A stretch of 64,000 nucleotides of DNA, taken from an uncultured Christensenellaceae bacterium (GTDB lineage: Bacteria > Bacillota > Clostridia > Christensenellales > UBA3700). Position 1 is the first letter of the stretch; each line of letters starts with the position of its first letter. The stretch is taken from the NCBI GenBank assembly GCA_944383895.1, contig CALWRH010000003.1, positions 124,001 to 188,000 on the forward strand, written 5' to 3'. The notes under the pieces were generated by a model, which was not told the origin of the DNA, ran no database searches, and saw only the letters and a program-made list of their open reading frames with translations. The translations under genes and the position numbers were made by a program. Below are positions 37,942 through 46,116 of the stretch, piece after piece.

Positions 37942-38895
37942 TTATAAAAGGCTGTCGCCTGCCGCTGATTTGCGGGCGGTTTTATACAGGTCCTTGTCGC
38001 TTTTGTAAATAGTGCGGCTGCAGATCCCGTATTCAGAGCAGAGGCGGAGCGTTATTTTGCCTTTTTCGATCAAAGGGTGGCGCAGTATGCGCGATCTGCA
38101 AGGAGATATCGAGCCGTCAAGACAAAATGCGGAATAGGTGAACTTTTCGTCCTCATAAGGCACGTCGCCGCCTTTTACGAGTTTATGGAGTTTACTTCTC
38201 GGTACGCGGCAAGTAAAGTGACACCAATCGTTTTCGGGCAATCTGCATGCAGCGTTTTCGGGACAGGGAGCTATAAGAGCCGCGCCTTTGCCTTTTAGAT
38301 AATCTCTTATTTCTTTCTGAAGAGAGAAAGCTGCGGGAGTGCCCGGTTCTATTATCACAAGCAGCTTTTTTGTGCACATGATAAGCTTGTCCAGAATTTT
38401 TTCACGCGTTGTTTTGTCCGTTTCGTTGAGAGCGTAGGATGCCGTGACCAGATCGTACTTTTTTACGGGGTCGAAAACGCAAACGTCGCTTTTTATAAAG
38501 TCTGCGTCAAGCTCCTCGGCGGAGCATAAAGTTTTTGCTACGGAAATCATTGCGGGTTCTCTTTCTAAAAAATCCGCATGCGATATGCCGAGAATGTTGT
38601 TTGCCGCGAAATATGCTGCACCCGTACCCGCGCCGACGTCGAGCATGGTGGAAAATCCGTCCGTGTTGTCGGACACGGAGTGAGAAAGCGCAGAGCAAAC
38701 TGCGGCGTAAGTCGCGGGCATGCGGACTATCGCGTAAACGGCGGCTTGCTCGGGAGTCGTTACAAGACGGGCTCCGTCGCTTTTATTGCTTGCATAAGTC
38801 GCGGTCAGCGCGTCTGACGCTTTTTTCAGTGACTGAACGCCGTATTTTTCTGCCAGCTTTTCAACTGTGTTTCTGATATTGTCGGACATCAGCAT
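37942..38895 (-). CDS. Rsm22-type small-ribosomal-subunit methyltransferase
   Basis: A 317-residue Rsm22/METTL17-family protein. SAM motif LDVGAGTGAA at 85-94. The diagnostic region APCPENAACRLPENDWCHF continues with RVPRSKLHKLVKGG and VPYEDEKF. Four cysteines (C211, C217, C225, C229) match the cluster that binds iron-sulfur in mitochondrial relatives. The C-terminal R-x-LRHPLIEKGKITLRLCSEYG and KTARKSAAGDSL are also typical. The family acts on small-subunit ribosomal assembly or rRNA; the exact bacterial target is not settled. A GAGG site lies seven bases before the chosen ATG; a second ATG two codons later is possible. Start-to-stop it is monocistronic. Confidence 0.88.
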   Translation of the reverse strand: MLMSDNIRNTVEKLAEKYGVQSLKKASDALTATYASNKSDGARLVTTPEQAAVYAIVRMPATYAAVCSALSHSVSDNTDGFSTMLDVGAGTGAAYFAANNILGISHADFLEREPAMISVAKTLCSAEELDADFIKSDVCVFDPVKKYDLVTASYALNETDKTTREKILDKLIMCTKKLLVIIEPGTPAAFSLQKEIRDYLKGKGAALIAPCPENAACRLPENDWCHFTCRVPRSKLHKLVKGGDVPYEDEKFTYSAFCLDGSISPCRSRILRHPLIEKGKITLRLCSEYGICSRTIYKSDKDLYKTARKSAAGDSLL

Positions 38896-38951
38896 ATTTT
38901 TGCCTCGTATTTATTATTTAGTCGGGGAGTGTAAATTTCAACCTATTTTAT

Positions 38952-38977
38952 AAAAAAGCCTCGCTATCGGCGGGGCG
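38952..38977 (-). terminator. Terminator of the ABC-F gene
   Basis: Read on the minus strand, GCCCCGC and GCGAGGC pair (one C-A mismatch) and run into TTTTTT. Confidence 0.7.
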
Positions 38978-38996
38978 TGGTTTATGAGTCTTTGTT

Positions 38997-40559
38997 TCAG
39001 TTTCCGAGCTTTACGGTTTCGACGTCGAATATCTTGTCGCAGAGTTTTTCTGCATAAAGCGGTTCGTGGCTGACGAGGATTATCGCGCCTTCGTATGACG
39101 CGAGCGCGTCAAAGAGCGCCTCTTTCGCGTTTACGTCGAGGTGATTGGTCGGCTCGTCGAGTACGAGCAGATTGCTCTCTCTCTGTTCGAGCGCGCAGAG
39201 CTTTATCTTTACCTGTTCGCCGCCGCTTAAGTTGCCTATCGCTTTGGTAGCGAGATCGCCTTTTATGCCTACTCCCGCAAGCTTTGTCCTTATGTCTTTA
39301 GCCGACATCTTGGGGAAGGTTTCGTTCATGAAAGACACCGCGTTGTAGCCGTAAGTCCTGAATATCAGATCCTGCTCTATATAATTGACTTTTGCGTTGG
39401 GATTGTACGAAAAGCTGCCCGATACGGGTTTGAGCTTGCCCATGATGGTCTTGAGCAGGGTAGTCTTGCCTATGCCGTTTGTTCCGCGCACCCACAGCTT
39501 TGTATCGCTGCCTACCGTAAAGGATACGGGAGGCAGTATCGCCTTGCCGTCGTAGCCGACTTCGAGATCCTTCACTTCGAGAAGTTTTTTGGTGACTATC
39601 AGAGTATACGGGAAAGAGAAGGTGGGTTTTTCTATGCTAACGGGTTTTTGCATGATCTCGATGCGGTCGAGCATCTTTTTGCGGCTGTTTGCCATGCCCG
39701 CGGTCGCCGCGCGCGCTTTGTTGCGTGCGATATAGTCTTCCATCTTCTTTATTTCGCGTTGCTGACGTTCGTAGTTGTCAGCATACTGTTTCGCGTTCTG
39801 TTCGTGCTGGGCAAGATATTCGTCGTAATTGCCCCAATACTTCTTGATCTGACCGTTTTCTATATTCACGATTATCTTGCAGACGTCGTTGAGGAATACC
39901 GTGTCGTGAGATATGAGTATAAAAGTGCCTTTGTAGCCGTCAAGGAATTTTCTCAGCCACTCGATATGTTCTATGTCGAGGAAGTTTGTCGGCTCGTCGA
40001 GCAGCATCACGTCGAGATTTTCGAGCAGCAGTTTGGCAAGCATGAGTTTGGCACGTTGTCCGCCGCTCAGTTTGGATATTACGGTATCGTATCCGAACGC
40101 GCTGACGCCGAGTCCGCCCGCGACTTTTTTGATCTGCGATTCGAGATCGTAGAAGTTTTCGTTTTCGAGCTGCTCCTGCATACGACTGCTTTTTGCTATC
40201 ATTGCGTCGAGTTTGTCGGGATCGGTCTCTTCTCCCATTGCGGTGTACAGTTGTTCGAGAGCTTCGTTTAGCGTGAAGAGGTGTCTGAAAGATCCTTCGA
40301 GATACTCCATGACAGTCTGAGAACGGTCGATATCCGCATGTTGATCGAGGTAGCCGAAACGTATGCCGGAGAGCCATTTTATCTCGCCTGCATCCTGTGA
40401 CAATCTGCCCGAAATTATATTCATAAACGTGGATTTGCCCGCGCCGTTGAGTCCGACTACGCCGATGTGCTCGCCGTTGTTTACGGTAAGATCCGCATTG
40501 TTGAAAAGCACTTTGTTGTCAAAGACGTGGGTAAGACCCTTTATAGAAAGAATACTCAT
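38997..40559 (-). CDS. ABC-F family ATPase
   Basis: A 520-residue soluble protein with two ABC ATPase domains and no membrane segment. Walker A motifs are GLNGAGKST (36-44) and GTNGIGKTT; signatures LSGGQRAKL and LSGGEQVKI; Walker B LDEPTNFLD and LDEPTNHLD. A charged linker of about 80 residues (YADNYERQQREIKKMEDYIARNKARA) joins them, which is the P-site tRNA interaction motif region of ABC-F proteins. These bind the ribosome and relieve stalling or, in some members, give antibiotic resistance. The length and sequence fit the YkpA/YbiT-like housekeeping group better than a resistance factor, but I cannot separate these firmly. Its promoter implies almost no 5' leader. Confidence 0.93.
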   Translation of the reverse strand: MSILSIKGLTHVFDNKVLFNNADLTVNNGEHIGVVGLNGAGKSTFMNIISGRLSQDAGEIKWLSGIRFGYLDQHADIDRSQTVMEYLEGSFRHLFTLNEALEQLYTAMGEETDPDKLDAMIAKSSRMQEQLENENFYDLESQIKKVAGGLGVSAFGYDTVISKLSGGQRAKLMLAKLLLENLDVMLLDEPTNFLDIEHIEWLRKFLDGYKGTFILISHDTVFLNDVCKIIVNIENGQIKKYWGNYDEYLAQHEQNAKQYADNYERQQREIKKMEDYIARNKARAATAGMANSRKKMLDRIEIMQKPVSIEKPTFSFPYTLIVTKKLLEVKDLEVGYDGKAILPPVSFTVGSDTKLWVRGTNGIGKTTLLKTIMGKLKPVSGSFSYNPNAKVNYIEQDLIFRTYGYNAVSFMNETFPKMSAKDIRTKLAGVGIKGDLATKAIGNLSGGEQVKIKLCALEQRESNLLVLDEPTNHLDVNAKEALFDALASYEGAIILVSHEPLYAEKLCDKIFDVETVKLGN

Positions 40560-40597
40560 AGCACGAATATTTTACAATATGCGATCAAAACAGTCAA
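40559..40597 (-). promoter_or_regulatory. Promoter implying a near-leaderless ABC-F mRNA
   Basis: On the minus strand: TTGACT (40597-40592), 17-bp spacer, TAAAAT (40574-40569), then nine bases to the ATG at 40559. Expected leader of about three bases and no ribosome site. Confidence 0.6.
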
Positions 40598-40614
40598 CTT
40601 TTTTGCAATCCGTA

Positions 40615-40644
40615 TTGAAAGCGGCTGCCCTATGATGTTAAAAT
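40615..40644 (+). promoter_or_regulatory. Promoter of the Gfo/Idh/MocA gene
   Basis: TTGAAA (40615-40620), 18-bp spacer, TAAAAT (40639-40644); an AAGGGAG ribosome site follows before the ATG at 40665, so the leader is short. Confidence 0.5.
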
Positions 40645-40664
40645 GTTAAAAGGGAGATATAAAT

Positions 40665-41651
40665 ATGCAAAAGTTCCGTTGGGGCGTAATTGGTACAGGC
40701 ACGATGGCGAAAGTCGCCTGCAGGGCGATAGCAAAAAGCGGCAGGCACGAAATAGTCGCCGTATATTCCCGCACTTACTCGAGGGCGGACAAGTTTGCGA
40801 AGAAATACGGCGCAAAGTGTTATACTTCGCTGACCGAAATGCTTGCGGACGAAAGGGTGGACGCCTTATATATAGCTACGCCGCACTCCGTTCATTACGA
40901 CAACATGATCGCGTGCATCGAGGCAGGCAAGCCCGTGCTGACAGAAAAGGCTTTCACCGTAAACGCGGCGCAGGCAAAGAGCGTATTCGACCTCGCAGAA
41001 AGCAAAAAAGTATTTGTATGCGAGGCGATGTGGACGCGTTTTCAACCCGTGGTGCTCGAGGTCGCAGACATGGTCGAAAGAGGAGAAATAGGTGCCGTAA
41101 AGCGTTTTACGGGCGGTTTTTCGACACCTGCGACGTGGGTGAAATCCTTTTTGTCGGACAGGCTTTTCAAACCCGAATACGCGGGCGGAGCTCTGCTCGA
41201 CGTGGGGGTATATCCCGTATCTTTTTCGCAGATGCTGCTCGGTACGCCGAAGGAAATAAAATGCAGCGCAAAGATAGCGGACGGGATAGATTACAGCGAC
41301 GAGATAACTCTCGTTTACGACGGCGCGGTATGCGATCTGACGTGTACTTTCGAGGGGCTCAGGAGTTTCAAAGGCGTGATAGAGGGTGAAAAAGGCAAGA
41401 TCGTGATTTCTAATTACACCCGTCCTAAAAAAGCCGTGATATACGGTGAAAACGGAGAAAAAAAGAGGACTATAAGAGGAAAGAGGGGTTACGTTTACGA
41501 GTTTGACGCTTTAGCTGACAGCGTGAGAAGAGGAGAATTAAAGAGCAGATTCGTCAGTCCGTCGGACACGGTGGAAGTTATGAAGATCCTCGACGAGTGC
41601 AGAAGACAGACGGGGCTCGTATATCCTGAAAAGGTCGAAAAAACACGATGA
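40665..41651 (+). CDS. Gfo/Idh/MocA-family oxidoreductase
   Basis: A 328-residue NAD(P)-dependent sugar or polyol dehydrogenase-like protein. Rossmann motif WGVIGTGTMAKVACRAIAKSG at the N-terminus, then YIATPHSVHYDNM and the GKPVLTEKAFTVN motif, which carries EKA instead of the usual EKP. The second half is the alpha/beta substrate domain with AGGALLDVGVYPVSF. The substrate cannot be told from sequence. It is divergent from the ABC-F gene and lies 149 bases before the glycogen operon, but a separate promoter drives glgB, so a glycogen role is not implied. A hairpin at 41664-41688 without a T-run follows. Confidence 0.9.
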   Translation: MQKFRWGVIGTGTMAKVACRAIAKSGRHEIVAVYSRTYSRADKFAKKYGAKCYTSLTEMLADERVDALYIATPHSVHYDNMIACIEAGKPVLTEKAFTVNAAQAKSVFDLAESKKVFVCEAMWTRFQPVVLEVADMVERGEIGAVKRFTGGFSTPATWVKSFLSDRLFKPEYAGGALLDVGVYPVSFSQMLLGTPKEIKCSAKIADGIDYSDEITLVYDGAVCDLTCTFEGLRSFKGVIEGEKGKIVISNYTRPKKAVIYGENGEKKRTIRGKRGYVYEFDALADSVRRGELKSRFVSPSDTVEVMKILDECRRQTGLVYPEKVEKTR

Positions 41652-41733
41652 CGCGCTCTTTTGCCGAAAATCGTCGGATTTTCAGGCGATAAGCCAAAAA
41701 AAGCGTCCAAAAATCGGGTAAAAAATTCTTATT

Positions 41734-41768
41734 GCATATTGAAAATCAATATGCGTGTATGATATAAT
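41734..41768 (+). promoter_or_regulatory. Glycogen operon promoter with a palindromic operator over the -35
   Basis: The perfect inverted repeat GCATATTG (41734-41741), AAAAT, CAATATGC (41747-41754) contains the -35 TTGAAA (41739-41744). TATAAT lies at 41763-41768 with an 18-bp spacer. A dimeric regulator bound here would block the -35. The regulator is unknown. Confidence 0.6.
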
Positions 41769-41800
41769 AATTACAAGTAAATTTACGAGAGGAAGTCCGT

Positions 41801-43723
41801 ATGGTAGAAAAATCCAAGAAAAAAGAACTCAGTTTGCCCGTATATCTCTTTCACGAGGGAACAAACTACGAGGCATACAAACTGTTCTGTCCTTTGTGCG
41901 AAAACAAGGGCAAAAGCAAGATATGGACTTTCAGGGTCTGGGCGCCGCACGCAAAGAGCGTCAGCGTCGTAGGCGACTTCAACAAATGGGACAGAGAAGT
42001 CGATCCGATGACAAGGGACGGAGATATCTGGGAGTGCAGAATAGAAGGGCTTGAGAATTTCAGCACTTACAAATTCAGCATACAGACAAAAAGCGGCGAA
42101 ATTCTGATGAAGTGCGATCCTTTCGCAACGCATGCCGAGACCGCACCCGGAAACGCGTCTAAGTTGTTCAGCTCTTCCTACGTCTGGGGGGATTCCAAGT
42201 GGCAGGAATCGAAGAAGAAATACGACCCGTATCACTCGGCAATGAACATATACGAGGTGCATCTCGGCAGCTGGCGCAGATACGAGGACGGCAATATATA
42301 CAATTACCGCAAGATAGCTGACGAGCTCAGCGTATACGCTAAAGAAATGGGCTATACGCACGTCGAGATACTTCCCGTTACGGAATATCCTTTTGACGGC
42401 AGCTGGGGCTATCAGGTGACGGGCATGTATGCGCCGACTTCGCGCTACGGCACTCCCGACGATTTCAGATACTTCGTAGACAAAATGCACAAGAGCGGCA
42501 TAGGCGTTATCCTTGACTGGGTCGTCGCGCATTTTCCCAAAGACGCGCACGGTCTTTACGAGTTTGACGGAGAGCCGCTTTACGAGTATACCGACGAGCT
42601 CAAAAAAGAGCACAAAGAGTGGGGTACGCGCGTTTTCGATTACGGCAAGAACGAAGTCAAGAGTTTTCTCATTTCTTCTGCAAGCTATTGGGTAAACGAG
42701 TTCCACGTCGACGGCATAAGGATGGATGCGGTCGCGAGTATGCTTTATCTCGATTACGGCAGAAGGGACGGAGCGTGGAGAGCCAACGCCTTCGGCGGCA
42801 ATTACAATCTCGAGGCGATCGATTTTATAAAGCAGCTCAATACGGAATTGCTTTCAAAGCACCCGGGTCTTCTTATGATAGCGGAAGAATCCACCGCTTT
42901 CCCGATGGTGACCAAGCCCGCATACGACGGCGGTCTCGGTTTTAATTTCAAATGGAATATGGGCTGGATGAACGACATACTCTGTTATGTGTCTGCCAAC
43001 CCGTTCTTCCGCAAGGACATGCACGACAAGATCACGTTCTCGATAACTTACGCGTTTTCGGAAAATTATATTCTGCCGATTTCTCACGACGAAGTAGTGC
43101 ACGGCAAGAGATCTCTTCTCAACAAGATGCCGGGAGAATACAACGAGAAGTTCGACGGGGACAAGGCTTTCCTCGGTTATATGATGGCTCACCCTGGCAA
43201 GAAGTTGTTGTTTATGGGCGGAGAGTTCGGTCAGTTTATCGAGTGGGATTACAAAAAACAGCTTGACTGGTTCCTTCTCGATTACGATAGCCACCGCAAT
43301 CTGCACAATTTCGTAAAGGATCTCAACGCGTACTATCTTGCGCATAAAGAGATGTACGAAGAAGACTGCAGCTACGACGGTTTCAAGTGGATATGCGTGG
43401 ACGACAACACGCAGAATATAGTTGCTTTCAAGCGCGAGGCAAAGAACGGAGATTATACGGTCGCTCTTATAAACTTCAGCCCCGTGAGAAGACAGAATTA
43501 CTGCCTCGGCGTACCGGAATTCAAGTATTACGACGTGGTGCTCGACAGCAATTCTCCCAAGTACGGCGGCAATTCGACGATACTAAGATACGAGCCGTTC
43601 GAGGGCGATATGCACGGTTATCCGCAGTACATCAGCGTGGACGTTGCTCCCAACAGCGTGATTTACCTTAAAGCGGGTAAAGCAAAGAAGAGAAAGAAAA
43701 AGGTCGAAAAGACCGTAAAGTGA
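41801..43723 (+). CDS. glgB: 1,4-alpha-glucan branching enzyme
   Basis: A 640-residue GH13 branching enzyme that makes alpha-1,6 branch points in glycogen. An N-terminal CBM48 domain (about 35-130; FRVWAPHAKSVSVVGDFNKWD) precedes the TIM barrel. Catalytic residues: nucleophile D309 in GIRMDAVASML, acid/base E362 in LMIAEESTAFP, and transition-state D430 in SHDEVVHGK. The all-beta C-domain ends in a Lys-rich tail (KAKKRKKKVEKTVK). A GAGAGGAAG ribosome site precedes the ATG. It heads the glgBCDA operon; the glgC start follows 57 bases after its stop. Confidence 0.96.
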   Translation: MVEKSKKKELSLPVYLFHEGTNYEAYKLFCPLCENKGKSKIWTFRVWAPHAKSVSVVGDFNKWDREVDPMTRDGDIWECRIEGLENFSTYKFSIQTKSGEILMKCDPFATHAETAPGNASKLFSSSYVWGDSKWQESKKKYDPYHSAMNIYEVHLGSWRRYEDGNIYNYRKIADELSVYAKEMGYTHVEILPVTEYPFDGSWGYQVTGMYAPTSRYGTPDDFRYFVDKMHKSGIGVILDWVVAHFPKDAHGLYEFDGEPLYEYTDELKKEHKEWGTRVFDYGKNEVKSFLISSASYWVNEFHVDGIRMDAVASMLYLDYGRRDGAWRANAFGGNYNLEAIDFIKQLNTELLSKHPGLLMIAEESTAFPMVTKPAYDGGLGFNFKWNMGWMNDILCYVSANPFFRKDMHDKITFSITYAFSENYILPISHDEVVHGKRSLLNKMPGEYNEKFDGDKAFLGYMMAHPGKKLLFMGGEFGQFIEWDYKKQLDWFLLDYDSHRNLHNFVKDLNAYYLAHKEMYEEDCSYDGFKWICVDDNTQNIVAFKREAKNGDYTVALINFSPVRRQNYCLGVPEFKYYDVVLDSNSPKYGGNSTILRYEPFEGDMHGYPQYISVDVAPNSVIYLKAGKAKKRKKKVEKTVK

Positions 43724-43780
43724 AAATAATATAAACGCGGACGCTATGCGTACCGCAACATATTTGATGAGGAGGAGATT

Positions 43781-44974
43781 ATGTATTCCAACAAAAAAGA
43801 GTGTGTGGCTATGCTATTGGCCGGCGGACAGGGTACAAGACTTTACAGCCTGACTGCCAATCTTGCCAAGCCGGCAGTATCTTTCGGCGGAAAATATAAG
43901 ATCATAGACTTTCCGCTCTCGAACTGCATCAACTCGAACATCGACACGATAGGCGTTTTGACACAGTACAGACCTTTCGCGCTCAACCAATACATCGGCA
44001 ACGGTCAGCCGTGGGACCTGGACAGGCTCAACGGAGGCGTATTCGTTTTGCCGCCTTACATGAAGAGCGCGAAATCCGACTGGTATAAGGGCACTGCGAA
44101 CGCTATTTATCAGAATATCGAATTTATCGACAAATTCTCTCCCGAGTACGTCCTCGTGCTTTCGGGCGATCACATATACAAAATGGACTATTCCGAGATG
44201 CTCGACTTCCACAAAAAGAAAGGAGCGGATTGTACGATCGCCGTCATAAACGTAAGCATAGAAGAGGCGTCGCGTTTCGGTATCATGAACACCAATCCCG
44301 ACGGTTCTGTATACGAGTTCGAAGAAAAACCCAAGCAGCCCAAGAGCACCAATGCGTCTATGGGTATCTACATATTCAATTGGAAAGAACTCAAGAAATA
44401 TCTTATCGAGGACGAGGCTGACGAAAAGAGCAGCAACGACTTCGGCAAAAACATAATCCCCAATATGCTCAAGGACGGTCAGAAACTGTTCGCATACAAG
44501 TTCGACGGTTACTGGAAAGACGTAGGAACGATCTCCAGCCTCTGGGAGGCGAATATGGATCTGCTCGACAAGAAGAGCGGTCTGCGCCTCGAGGACAGCA
44601 GCTGGAAGATCTACGCAAGAAACGCGGCAGAGCCTCCTCACTATATGGGAGATCATGCCGTAGTCGTGAATTCTCTTGTTACCGAAGGTTGCGAGATAGA
44701 CGGCACGATAAGGAACAGCGTCATATCTTCTTGCGTGCATATAGAAGAAGGCGCGGTAGTTGAAGACAGTACGATAATGCCCGGCGCGGTGATCAAGTCG
44801 GGTGCGGTCGTAAGATATGCCATTGTCGGCGACGGCGCGGAAATCGGAGAAAACGCCAAAGTCGGCGACACTCAGACGGGTATGGTAAAAGGAGAGTGGC
44901 AGATCACCGTCGTAGGACCCGGAGCGGTCGTAAAAGCGGGTCAGGTAGTTCCCGTAAAAGCAATGGTCGATTAA
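43781..44974 (+). CDS. glgC: Glucose-1-phosphate adenylyltransferase, catalytic subunit
   Basis: A 397-residue ADP-glucose pyrophosphorylase that makes ADP-glucose for GlgA. The nucleotide motif [14 protein letters not shown], the substrate loop [19 protein letters not shown], the GDHIYKMDY segment and FEEKPKQP are all present, as expected of an active subunit. The C-terminal left-handed beta-helix (about 290-397) carries hexapeptide-like repeats ([30 protein letters not shown]). GAGGAGGAG precedes the ATG. The gene is followed after 11 bases by glgD. Confidence 0.97.
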   Translation: MYSNKKECVAMLLAGGQGTRLYSLTANLAKPAVSFGGKYKIIDFPLSNCINSNIDTIGVLTQYRPFALNQYIGNGQPWDLDRLNGGVFVLPPYMKSAKSDWYKGTANAIYQNIEFIDKFSPEYVLVLSGDHIYKMDYSEMLDFHKKKGADCTIAVINVSIEEASRFGIMNTNPDGSVYEFEEKPKQPKSTNASMGIYIFNWKELKKYLIEDEADEKSSNDFGKNIIPNMLKDGQKLFAYKFDGYWKDVGTISSLWEANMDLLDKKSGLRLEDSSWKIYARNAAEPPHYMGDHAVVVNSLVTEGCEIDGTIRNSVISSCVHIEEGAVVEDSTIMPGAVIKSGAVVRYAIVGDGAEIGENAKVGDTQTGMVKGEWQITVVGPGAVVKAGQVVPVKAMVD

Positions 44975-44985
44975 GGGAGGAAAAT

Positions 44986-46101
44986 ATGAACAATCTGATA
45001 ATGAGCATAGTTTTCGCAAGCGATAACGAAACCAAACTCAACGAACTGACTATTCACAGAACGACGGCGTCGCTCCCGTTCTGCGGAAGATACCGTTTTA
45101 TCGACTTTACGCTGTCCAACCTCGTAAACAGCAATATCACCACGATAGGCATTGTTACGAGGAGCAATTATTCTTCTCTGACGGACCACCTGCGTATGGG
45201 TCGTGACTGGGACCTCAACCGTAAAAACAGCGGTCTTGCGATATTCCCCCCGTATGCGTCCAACACGTCGCGCAGTATGTTCAAAGGCAAGATCGAGGCT
45301 CTGTACGGCATACTCGACTATATGGAGAGAGCAAGCGAAGAATACGTTATCCTGACCAACAGCAATATTGCGTCCAACATAGATTTCGACGACGTATACA
45401 GACAGCACGTTTCCAACGGCGCGGACATCACGATGCTTACATACACTTCGCATCCTACGTCCTCCAAGAGAGTGCTCGTAGACAAGGATTTCACGGGCAG
45501 AGTCACAGGCGTCAGACTTACTGCAAACAACTCGGACGAGCAGGCTGAAGTCGGTCTGAATATTTATCTCATAAAGAAAAACCTGCTTATGTCGCTGATT
45601 ACCGATTCTTACGAAAGAGGCATGCTCGATTTCGAAAAGAACATAATTCAGCAGAAAGTCGACACTCTTGCGATATATTGCTACCACGTCGACGGATACG
45701 CGGCGATCATAGACGACGTAAAATCTTACTATACGGAGAGCATGAAGATACTCGATCCGAAGATAAGAAACGACCTGTTCTACCGTTACGGCAAGATATT
45801 CACGAAGGTCAAAGACTCTGTGCCTACGCTTTACAGAGAGGGCGCAGAAGTCAAAAATTCACTGATAGCGGACGGCTGCGATATAGCGGGCAAAGTAGAA
45901 AACAGTATACTTTTCCGTGGCGTCGTGGTGGAAGAGGGCGCAGTGATTTCCAATTCGATAGTTATGGAAAACGGTCATATCATGAAGTATTCCGAACTAA
46001 AATATACGATAACGGACAAAGACGTAACCGTTACCGAAGACAAGACGATCAGCGGATCTCTGAATTATCCCGTTGTCATCGTCAAAAACAAAGTAGTATA
46101 A
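44986..46101 (+). CDS. glgD: Glucose-1-phosphate adenylyltransferase subunit GlgD
   Basis: A 371-residue GlgC paralogue. The start is the ATG at 44986, after GGGAGG; a longer frame beginning inside glgC is discounted. Where GlgC has GGQGTRL, this protein has FASDNETKLNELT, so the nucleotide-binding loop is lost, while the SLPFCGRYRFIDFTLSNLVNS segment and C-terminal beta-helix remain. In Bacillota, GlgD is a partner that modifies GlgC activity in a GlgC/GlgD hetero-oligomer. It lies in the middle of the glycogen operon, 15 bases before glgA. Confidence 0.95.
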   Translation: MNNLIMSIVFASDNETKLNELTIHRTTASLPFCGRYRFIDFTLSNLVNSNITTIGIVTRSNYSSLTDHLRMGRDWDLNRKNSGLAIFPPYASNTSRSMFKGKIEALYGILDYMERASEEYVILTNSNIASNIDFDDVYRQHVSNGADITMLTYTSHPTSSKRVLVDKDFTGRVTGVRLTANNSDEQAEVGLNIYLIKKNLLMSLITDSYERGMLDFEKNIIQQKVDTLAIYCYHVDGYAAIIDDVKSYYTESMKILDPKIRNDLFYRYGKIFTKVKDSVPTLYREGAEVKNSLIADGCDIAGKVENSILFRGVVVEEGAVISNSIVMENGHIMKYSELKYTITDKDVTVTEDKTISGSLNYPVVIVKNKVV

Positions 46102-46116
46102 ACAGGAGAGAGAATA

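Noticed and set aside
41664..41688. Terminator after the Gfo/Idh/MocA gene
   Set aside because: A stem with one bulge is present, but no T-run follows on the plus strand; left as a plain hairpin.
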